A stretch of DNA of 11,708 bases from Patescibacteria group bacterium. GTDB lineage: Bacteria > Patescibacteriota > Gracilibacteria > UBA1369 > JAHJTR01. Location of the stretch: contig JAHJTR010000081.1 in NCBI GenBank assembly GCA_018829865.1, forward strand, positions 1-11,708, in the 5' to 3' direction. The notes under the pieces were generated by a model. The model saw nothing but the letters and a program-made list of their open reading frames with translations, did no database searches and was not told where the DNA came from. Positions 7,010 to 11,708 of the stretch are shown in pieces (position 1 is the first letter of the stretch; every line of letters begins with the position of its first letter). The position numbers were made by a program, and so were the translations under genes.

Positions 7010-8341
7010 ATGTCATCGAAAACAAAAAATATTTTAATTTTACTTGCTGCGCTTTTAATAAGCGGTTTTATTATTTTATGGATTCAGGTAATAAATAAAG
7101 GAACTTTGATCGTTGCCGCCAGTCCTCCTTTTACTATAAATATTTCACCTATGGGGGGGACTCATGAGTGCCTTAATGACTCTTGCTCCTACAAAATTAA
7201 ACCCGGGGATTTTAATATTACGTTGCAGAAATCGGGATTTTTTGAGGAGGAAATTAAGGCGAAAGTTTTTATTTTTAAGGAGACTAATATAAAGGGGAAT
7301 CTTGTGAAGATTCCTGAGCTAAATAAAATTGAGACGCTTAATCTGCCGGTTTTGCCTGAAATTATTCTTAATGCGAGACATAATCTTGAATATAAAAGCG
7401 CTTTTTTGAAGGCGGATGGTTTGAATAAGATTATTGCGGAGGCGAAGAGTTTTAAGGCGCTTAAAAATGTGGCGGTGAGTAATTTTGGGGAGTGGTTTTT
7501 GCTGGAGGGAAGTACCGGGAAAGTTTATCTTTATGGATCAAGGGGCAATGTTGATGGGGTTGAACTGAAGGATTTGAATGGGACAATTTATAAATGGGGG
7601 GCAAGTGATAAATTTATTTATTATGCTAAAGATAATGAGGAAAGGCAGCTGATTTATAGATATGATGTTGCGACAGGGAAATCTGAGCTGCTTACGAGTT
7701 TTTTGAGGAAGATTGAGAATATTGATTTTTATGCTTCGCCGGATGATAAGTTTGTGACGATAAGTGAGAATTCCGGGAACTTGGCGGATGGGAATGAAGG
7801 CGATAATACTGCGGTTGATGCGCAAAATGATACGGCTGTTTATTTGCTTGATACTGCAAATTTGAGGAAAGAGCGGATTATGTTGCTGCCGAATTTGCAG
7901 AATTTCAAATGGTCTCCGGATGCGAGTTATGCTGTTTATCAGGTGACTTCGGCGGCTGATGAGCTACCGATAATTTATATTTATAGTCGGAAAGATAATA
8001 ATTCGCGGGAGACTCGGATTCCTATGGGGGTTGGTTTGATTGAGTGGATGAAAAATGATGAGTTTGCGTTTGTGTCGAGCATTGTGATGGAGAATTATTT
8101 GAGGCAGGAGGATGTAAATAGCTTTGCGCTTTTTAGTGAGAAATTTCGGTTGGCTAGCGATGGGATTAATATTTTGGATCAGGATATTGTGATGTCATAT
8201 GATGTGACTGCCGATGAGTGGCGCAATATAACGACTAATAGCAGATATGTTTTGAGGATAACCGATTTGAGGGTGGGTGCGGATCTTTCGGTGGTTTATA
8301 TTGTTTCGGAGGGGATTTTGTATGGGCTGGGGTTGATGTGA
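7010..8341 (+). CDS. Membrane-anchored PEGA-domain protein with beta-propeller-like C-terminus
   Basis: Predicted extracytoplasmic protein of unknown function. Numbering from the upstream ATG at 6992, one hydrophobic helix at about 13-34 (ILILLAALLISGFIILWIQ) acts as an anchor or uncleaved signal. A PEGA-like domain follows (about 37-105, with GTLIVAASPPFTINIS and PGDFNITLQKSGF). It contains a C60-x4-C65 pair that may form a disulfide. The remainder (about 120-449) has repeated beta-strand segments with propeller-like phrases: YYAKDNEERQLIYRYDVATG, FYASPDDKFVTI and FKWSPDASYAVYQV. These resemble TolB/WD40-type blades, but I could not delimit them. The ATG at 7010 follows the yraN stop after one base; the one at 6992 would overlap yraN by 17 bases, and neither has a Shine-Dalgarno. 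It is probably co-transcribed with yraN. Its last codons are echoed in repeat copy C. Confidence 0.75.
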   Translation: MSSKTKNILILLAALLISGFIILWIQVINKGTLIVAASPPFTINISPMGGTHECLNDSCSYKIKPGDFNITLQKSGFFEEEIKAKVFIFKETNIKGNLVKIPELNKIETLNLPVLPEIILNARHNLEYKSAFLKADGLNKIIAEAKSFKALKNVAVSNFGEWFLLEGSTGKVYLYGSRGNVDGVELKDLNGTIYKWGASDKFIYYAKDNEERQLIYRYDVATGKSELLTSFLRKIENIDFYASPDDKFVTISENSGNLADGNEGDNTAVDAQNDTAVYLLDTANLRKERIMLLPNLQNFKWSPDASYAVYQVTSAADELPIIYIYSRKDNNSRETRIPMGVGLIEWMKNDEFAFVSSIVMENYLRQEDVNSFALFSEKFRLASDGINILDQDIVMSYDVTADEWRNITTNSRYVLRITDLRVGADLSVVYIVSEGILYGLGLM

Positions 8342-8366
8342 TGCGGGGATTTTATGTTTTGTTAAT
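8316..8366 (+). repeat. Repeat copy A (partial) at the 3' end of the PEGA gene
   Basis: Covers the last codons of the PEGA gene and the bases after its stop. It aligns with 9917-9971 of copy C: TTTTGTAT, a six-base divergent stretch, GGGTTGATGT, an ATG(G)CGG segment with a 4-base length difference, then a 19-base exact block starting GATTTTATG and ending TTAAT (8348-8366). The match stops abruptly at 8366, where the rest of the repeat (GGGGGTTTGG onward) is absent. Immediately beyond is the RelE/AbrB module. Confidence 0.7.
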
Positions 8367-8420
8367 ATTGGCAGGAATATAGTCAATATTTTTCAGTTTG
8401 AAATGTAAAAAAGATTAGGA

Positions 8421-8663
8421 TTATAAATTTCTATAGGTATTTTCGTCCCTTTTAGTTATTTTTTTTATCTCGATACCGGTTTCTGTGACTTCGAATATAA
8501 GTCTATATCTTCCGACTCTTACTCTAAAATGTCCTTTTTTACCTTTTAGAAATATAATTCCCGGAACTTTGGTATGATCTTTTTTAATCTGAATCATTAA
8601 TAAAATAAAAACTTCTTGCTCATTTTTTTGTAGCTTTTTTAAAAATTTCTCGATTTTATCCAT
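8421..8663 (-). CDS. RelE/ParE-superfamily toxin
   Basis: Eighty-residue protein with the compact RelE/ParE toxin pattern. It has N-terminal helices rich in Lys and Glu, then a beta-sheet segment with KGHFRVRVGRYRLIFEV (44-59) and a basic C-terminal strand IKKITKRDENTYRN. RelE-like toxins usually cleave mRNA on the ribosome and ParE-like ones poison gyrase; the sequence does not settle which. R47, R49, R52 and R54 are candidates for RNA contacts. It starts one base after the stop of the upstream antitoxin gene, implying translational coupling. A/T-rich composition matches the antitoxin gene but contrasts with the G-rich PEGA and comM genes, consistent with acquisition. Confidence 0.85.
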   Translation of the reverse strand: MDKIEKFLKKLQKNEQEVFILLMIQIKKDHTKVPGIIFLKGKKGHFRVRVGRYRLIFEVTETGIEIKKITKRDENTYRNL

Positions 8664-8664
8664 T

Positions 8665-8901
8665 TTATAAATCTTTTAAGAGTTTAATCATCTTGTCAAC
8701 AGACACACCTTTACCATTGTTGTCTCTATCTGCATCAAAAATCACGGTTTCATTAGCAGTTTTAGCGACAAAGATTGGGGTTATTAAAAGATTGGAATCC
8801 TTCATTTCAACTCGATAAGTATCAGTTTTAAACTGATCTCTCCATTTTTTTGGAAGGGTGATCTGTCCTTTGGAAGTTGTTTTTGTAATTTTTGCGTTCA
8901 T
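8665..8901 (-). CDS. AbrB/SpoVT-type (MazE-like) antitoxin
   Basis: Seventy-eight residues with an N-terminal swapped-hairpin AbrB DNA-binding domain: KITKTTSKGQITLPKKW (4-20), then YRVEMKDSNLLITPI (29-43). The C-terminal part (about 50-78, ending SVDKMIKLLKDL) should bind and neutralise the toxin encoded next. Antitoxins of this kind usually repress their own operon; a perfect inverted repeat lies 8-38 bases upstream of the start. The AbrB-plus-RelE-fold pairing is less usual than RelB/RelE but is known from PrlF/YhaV. The start is supported by the motif position; there is no Shine-Dalgarno. Confidence 0.85.
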   Translation of the reverse strand: MNAKITKTTSKGQITLPKKWRDQFKTDTYRVEMKDSNLLITPIFVAKTANETVIFDADRDNNGKGVSVDKMIKLLKDL

Positions 8902-8908
8902 TGATTTT

Positions 8909-8939
8909 TTCTTAAAGTATTACTTTCTTACTTTAAGAA
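8909..8939. promoter_or_regulatory. Palindromic operator of the toxin-antitoxin operon
   Basis: Perfect 11-bp arms TTCTTAAAGTA (8909-8919) and TACTTTAAGAA (8929-8939) are separated by nine bases. The site lies just upstream of the antitoxin gene and overlaps the predicted -10 and start site. This is the expected layout for autorepression by an antitoxin dimer or toxin-antitoxin complex. Confidence 0.6.
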
Positions 8940-8964
8940 TATCATAATTTTCTTATGTTTACAA
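8936..8964 (-). promoter_or_regulatory. Predicted promoter of the toxin-antitoxin operon
   Basis: Minus-strand TTGTAA (8959-8964, four of six), a 17-base spacer, then TATTCT (8936-8941, four of six). The transcript would start within the operator, about 25-30 bases before the antitoxin ATG. Confidence 0.4.
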
Positions 8965-8990
8965 TTGTGGGGGAATTTTATGGGGGGGGC

Positions 8991-9053
8991 GATTTTATGT
9001 TTTCTTAATCTTTTGTTAATGGGGGTTTGGTATTTTGGAGGTAATTACTTTTT
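8991..9053 (+). repeat. Repeat copy B, between the two toxin modules
   Basis: Sixty-three bases identical to 9953-10015 (copy C) except C for G at 9004. Internal features are TTTTCTTAAT followed by TTTTGTTAAT one base later, then GGGGGTTTGG, GGAGG and the palindrome GTAATTAC. A run of eight G lies just upstream (8982-8989). CAATTG occurs at a similar distance upstream in B and C, which hints that the homology extends further in decayed form. Confidence 0.85.
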
Positions 9054-9109
9054 TGATAATGAATATGAAATGGCATAATAAATTTTGATGTTAATCTGAT
9101 CAAACGCTA

Positions 9110-9138
9110 TTGTTGCTTTTATTCATATTTAATATAAT
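9110..9138 (+). promoter_or_regulatory. Strong sigma-70-type promoter for the small ORF/PIN operon
   Basis: TTGTTG (9110-9115), an exact 17-base spacer, then consensus TATAAT (9133-9138). Transcription would start near 9145, about 18 bases before the ATG of the 58-codon ORF. This is the best promoter match in the window. Confidence 0.6.
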
Positions 9139-9162
9139 TCAGATATATTTAACTATGTACTT

Positions 9163-9339
9163 ATGATCAATTCTAAGAATAATAAATTTGGAAGAATGCA
9201 GAAAATCAGTATAAATGAGCTGGGAAAACGCCCTGCCATCGGCCAAACTTTTGATATTGGTAATTTAAGCAAAATAAGTCATAGGGTAGCAATCATACAA
9301 AGAAAACATGAAGAAAGATATAATAACACTGGACAGTAA
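9163..9339 (+). CDS. Small protein, candidate antitoxin partner of the PIN protein
   Basis: A 58-residue ORF that I do not recognise. It starts about 18 bases after a well-placed promoter and overlaps the PIN gene start by 32 bases in another frame, an arrangement typical of antitoxin-toxin pairs. The product is basic and polar: an N-terminal SKNNKFGR, then QKISINELGKRP (13-24), IGQTFDIGNLSKISHRVAII (26-45) and a charged tail. The KISINEL stretch faintly recalls the start of Phd/YefM antitoxins, but this is weak and the product is shorter than usual. An internal ATG at 9196 would remove 11 residues. No Shine-Dalgarno is present. Function as an antitoxin is inferred only from position; an upstream leader ORF coupling PIN translation is the alternative. 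Confidence 0.5.
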   Translation: MINSKNNKFGRMQKISINELGKRPAIGQTFDIGNLSKISHRVAIIQRKHEERYNNTGQ

Positions 9340-9910
9340 TTCCTATCTATTATTGGATACAAATGTGATTCAGCATTTAGCTGGAGCTTATTATAATATA
9401 AAAAATCCTAAACTCTGGGCTCAAAATTTTTATCAACAAATCCAAGATAAAAAAATTCAACTTATAGTGTGTGACCTGACAATGTTTGAATTTTTAAGGG
9501 GATCAACCAGCTTAACCGAATATCTAGAAAAATTGAGACTTCTCGAAGAAATATTTCATTATTACATAGCAGGAGTAGAAACTAACGATATAATTGAAAC
9601 GACAAGAATTGCTAATATTTACGAATTTAAACAGGCCTGCAAGAAAAGAGAACCATCATTTGTCGATCTATTTCTAGTTAGCATTTTAAAAAATCTAGCA
9701 GATAAAAATATTATATTGGCAACGTTCAATCATTTGGATTTTCCTATACTCTTTCTGGATAGAGAAATACAGCCAATTGATATGGGATACGAAATTGAAA
9801 ATCTATGTTTTTACAAATTCAGCAAACAAAGGTATAAAAACAATTTAGTGGAATATATTAGAGCAACATACTCAAAAAATAGAACTAAAAAGAAAGATAG
9901 AAAAAAATGA
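9308..9910 (+). CDS. PIN-domain protein (VapC-like putative ribonuclease toxin)
   Basis: Two hundred residues with a PIN-like metal-dependent nuclease pattern: D17 in LLLDTNVIQHL, E61 in FEFLRG, D120 in FVDLFLVSILKNL, and ATFNHLDFP (138-146) at the place of the last conserved motif. VapC toxins are usually 125-150 residues and cut tRNA or rRNA. This protein is longer, with an extra C-terminal portion after about 150 and a lysine-rich tail (190-200), so the target may differ. The segment is clearly A/T-rich (two sampled 60-base lines gave 25 and 32 percent GC) compared with comM next door. It overlaps the upstream small ORF and is bracketed by repeat copies B and C, suggesting acquisition as a unit. 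A defence or abortive-infection role is possible but not shown. Confidence 0.75.
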   Translation: MKKDIITLDSNSYLLLDTNVIQHLAGAYYNIKNPKLWAQNFYQQIQDKKIQLIVCDLTMFEFLRGSTSLTEYLEKLRLLEEIFHYYIAGVETNDIIETTRIANIYEFKQACKKREPSFVDLFLVSILKNLADKNIILATFNHLDFPILFLDREIQPIDMGYEIENLCFYKFSKQRYKNNLVEYIRATYSKNRTKKKDRKK

Positions 9911-9920
9911 TATTTTTTTT
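9901..9920 (+). terminator. A-tract/T-tract hairpin at the end of the PIN gene
   Basis: AAAAAAAT and ATTTTTTT pair around GAT, overlapping the PIN stop codon, with one extra T after the stem. The U-tract suits a terminator but the stem has no G-C pairs, so efficiency is doubtful. Confidence 0.25.
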
Positions 9921-10015
9921 GTATTCAATTGGGTTGATGTAAAAATGGCGGAGATTTTATGTTTTGTTAATCTTTTGTTAATGGGGGTTTGGTATTTTGG
10001 AGGTAATTACTTTTT
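9917..10015 (+). repeat. Repeat copy C, including a relic of the PEGA gene 3' end
   Basis: Two parts. Bases 9917-9952 resemble the end of the PEGA gene (TTTTGTAT, GGGTTGATGT then TAA, so the same Gly-Leu-Met-stop could be read). Bases 9953-10015 match copy B at 62 of 63 positions. TTTTGTTAAT occurs twice (9962-9971, 9973-9982), and GGAGG (9999-10003) precedes palindrome GTAATTAC (10003-10010). It abuts the comM leader; a weak promoter TTGGTA-17-TTTTAT (9989-10017) could drive comM. Confidence 0.8.
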
Positions 10016-10031
10016 ATGCATTTTTTAATCA

Positions 10032-11699
10032 ATGGCGGCAAAAATATTTTCGGCTTGTACGATGGGGATTAATCCTCATTTGATTGAGGTTGAGGTGGAT
10101 ATTAGCTCGGGGCTTTCGCAGTTTATTATTGTGGGGCTTGGGGATGCATCTGTGCAGGAGGCTAAAGAGCGGGTGCGGTTTGCTATTAATAATAGTGGAT
10201 ATAGGTTCCCTCGGCAGCGGAAGGTTGTGAATTTGGCTCCGGCGAATTTGCGGAAGCAAGGGAGTGGGTTTGATTTGGCGATTGCGGTGGGGCTGCTGGT
10301 GGCCAGTGAGAATAAAGAGGGTGTGCGGCAGAGTGGGGCTAATATTGATGGCGGCGCGGGCGCGACGAGTGGCAATCAAAATGTGGGTGATTTTTTGTTT
10401 TTGGGTGAGCTTAGTTTGGAAGGAGATTTGAAGCCGATTTGCGGGGTTTTGCCGATTGTGCATTTTGCTAAAAAGCAGGGGTTTAAGAAAATTATTGTGC
10501 CGCAGGATAATTTGAAGGAGGCTTTGCTGGTGAAGGGTATCGAGATTTATGGAATGAGAAAATTAGTTGAGGTTGTGGATTTTTTGGGCGGGAGAGTAAA
10601 AATGGAGAGTGGTGTGAGTGAAAATGATATTGATGGTTTGAGTGTTGGCGCCGCACAATGCGGGGCGAGCGATGATGATAATCGATTATCGGATGGTTTG
10701 AGCTTTGCCTATATCAAAGGGCAGGAGCAGGCTAAGAGAGCGATTACCATAGCGGCGGCAGGGGGGCATAATATATTGATGTGTGGCCCGCCGGGATGTG
10801 GGAAGACTATGCTGGCTAAGGCTACTTGGAGCATACTGCCGCCGCTTGATTTTGAGTCGTCAATTGAGGCGACTGCGATATATTCTGTGGCGGGGCTTAT
10901 TAAGAATGATCGTCCGCTTATTACGCATCCTCCACTTCGGAAAGTTCATCATTCCGCTTCGATGGTTTCGCTGATCGGGGGTGGGAGTAATCCCCTGCCC
11001 GGATCAATTTCTTTGGCTCATAAAGGGGTTTTGCTTTTGGATGAAATCGCTGAGTTCCCTCAATATATACTTGAATCTTTAAGGCAGCCGATGGAGGATA
11101 AAGAGATACTGATTAGTCGAGTTAGAGGGACTGTTAGGTACCCATGTAGTTTTATGCTGATAGCAACGATGAATCCTTGCCCTTGCGGGTATGCTAAAAC
11201 GAGTGGGCGTGTTTGCAGATGCAGCCCGGGGCAGATTGAAAAATATCAACGTAAAATTTCGGGGCCGCTGCTGGATAGATTTGATTTGTTTGTTTTTGTG
11301 GATAAATTGACGGCTGAGCAGCTAACGGGTGAAGGCTTAAACAATATCGATAAAAAGCCTGAGACAAGCCGTGCCGACAAAAAGTATTTTAGTTTTTTGG
11401 AGAAAGAAAAAAAATCGGAAATCGATATTATTAAGTTTGCAAAAGATGCCCAGCAAAAAAGGCAGAAAAAATTGAATGCTGAATTAAACGGTAGTGAACT
11501 GAAAAACTGCGCCATTGATAATGATTCGAAGCAGTTTTTGAAAGCGGCAATTGATAAAATGAATCTGTCGGGGAGGGGCTATGACAGGGTCTTGCGGCTT
11601 AGTCGCACAATTGCCGATATTGAAGGGGAGGAGGAAATCGGGATTGAGCATTTGGCTGAGGCGCTGCAGTATCGACCTACTTATCCGATGATTAAGTAG
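10032..11699 (+). CDS. comM: ComM/YifB-family AAA+ ATPase (Mg-chelatase-like)
   Basis: ATPase of the YifB/ComM family. In naturally competent Gram-negative bacteria, ComM is a hexameric helicase that promotes branch migration when incoming DNA recombines. The 555 residues are complete and somewhat longer than the usual ~500. The N-terminal ChlI-like domain (about 1-185) includes FIIVGLGDASVQEAKERVR and VNLAPANLRKQGSGFDLAIA. The AAA+ core has Walker A GPPGCGKT (252-259), Walker B VLLLDE (333-338), sensor region ATMNPCPCG (378-386) and LLDRFD (413-418). Cysteines 383, 385, 395 and 397 probably bind zinc. The C-terminal domain carries SGRGYDRVLRLSRTIADIEG (513-532). Extra length comes from Gly/Ser/Asp-rich insertions near 95-118 and 192-222. 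The ATG at 10032 is preceded by an in-frame TAA at 10026. It belongs with yraN; dprA may follow beyond the window. Confidence 0.95.
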   Translation: MAAKIFSACTMGINPHLIEVEVDISSGLSQFIIVGLGDASVQEAKERVRFAINNSGYRFPRQRKVVNLAPANLRKQGSGFDLAIAVGLLVASENKEGVRQSGANIDGGAGATSGNQNVGDFLFLGELSLEGDLKPICGVLPIVHFAKKQGFKKIIVPQDNLKEALLVKGIEIYGMRKLVEVVDFLGGRVKMESGVSENDIDGLSVGAAQCGASDDDNRLSDGLSFAYIKGQEQAKRAITIAAAGGHNILMCGPPGCGKTMLAKATWSILPPLDFESSIEATAIYSVAGLIKNDRPLITHPPLRKVHHSASMVSLIGGGSNPLPGSISLAHKGVLLLDEIAEFPQYILESLRQPMEDKEILISRVRGTVRYPCSFMLIATMNPCPCGYAKTSGRVCRCSPGQIEKYQRKISGPLLDRFDLFVFVDKLTAEQLTGEGLNNIDKKPETSRADKKYFSFLEKEKKSEIDIIKFAKDAQQKRQKKLNAELNGSELKNCAIDNDSKQFLKAAIDKMNLSGRGYDRVLRLSRTIADIEGEEEIGIEHLAEALQYRPTYPMIK

Positions 11700-11708
11700 G
11701 TGGTTTTA

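Noticed and set aside
6992..8341. Alternative genetic code with TGA read as Gly, as in some candidate phyla
   Set aside because: TGA ends yraN, the PEGA gene and PIN at sensible positions, and no conserved gene contains an in-frame TGA.
8364..8393. AATATTG/CAATATT hairpin followed by TTT after the PEGA gene
   Set aside because: The stem is only 7 bp with almost no G-C pairs, a 13-base loop and a three-base T-run; too weak to call a terminator.
8341..10031. Integron attC array or CRISPR-like repeats
   Set aside because: There are only three copies of the repeat, spaced 0.6-0.9 kb apart with genes between. They are not foldable like attC sites, and no integrase or cas gene is visible.
10016..10072. 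Short leader ORF starting at ATG 10016 downstream of GGAGG in copy C
   Set aside because: GGAGG is 12 bases from this ATG, and the 18-codon frame simply overlaps the comM start out of frame; copy B does not preserve an equivalent frame or spacing.
10029..10463. Minus-strand open frame opposite the start of comM
   Set aside because: Antisense to well conserved ComM sequence, with His/Pro/Arg-rich composition typical of a shadow frame.

Overview
The window looks like a chromosomal segment of an uncultivated, AT-rich bacterium with the standard genetic code, as TGA is a genuine stop in several genes. A candidate-phyla (Patescibacteria/CPR-type) genome fits best. The reasons are a lysyl-tRNA synthetase fused to an HD domain, a membrane-anchored PEGA protein, very short intergenic regions, A/T-rich leaders without Shine-Dalgarno sequences, and small toxin-antitoxin modules. 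This placement is inference; no rRNA or other phylogenetic marker is present.

Left part (1-6452), housekeeping. The 5' two thirds of argS lie on the minus strand and run off the left edge. A CNNM/CorC-type membrane protein is divergent from it. The CNNM gene converges on lysS, which is fused to a C-terminal HD phosphohydrolase-like domain. The replicative helicase gene dnaB lies upstream of lysS in the same direction. Perfect inverted repeats with ATACAA/TTGTAT arms lie ahead of both synthetase genes and overlap predicted promoter elements.

Middle (6453-8341). After a G-run-rich divergent region comes the plus-strand pair yraN (UPF0102) and a membrane-anchored PEGA/beta-propeller-like protein. 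In many bacteria yraN lies next to comM (yifB) and dprA. The ComM gene at the right edge (10032-11699) is therefore probably the next member of this cluster.

Right part (8316-10015), accessory insert. The PEGA gene and comM are separated by about 1.7 kb carrying two toxin-type modules. The first is an AbrB-like antitoxin with a RelE/ParE-like toxin on the minus strand. The second is a PIN-domain protein on the plus strand, preceded by an overlapping, unrecognised 58-codon ORF with its own good promoter. The modules are bracketed by three copies of one intergenic repeat: A is partial, B and C match at 62 of 63 positions. Copies A and C also share sequence matching the 3' end of the PEGA gene. 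The simplest reading is that an ancestral yraN-PEGA-comM cluster was opened by repeat-bounded toxin cassettes, with the repeat marking the original PEGA/comM junction. This is the most unusual structure in the window.
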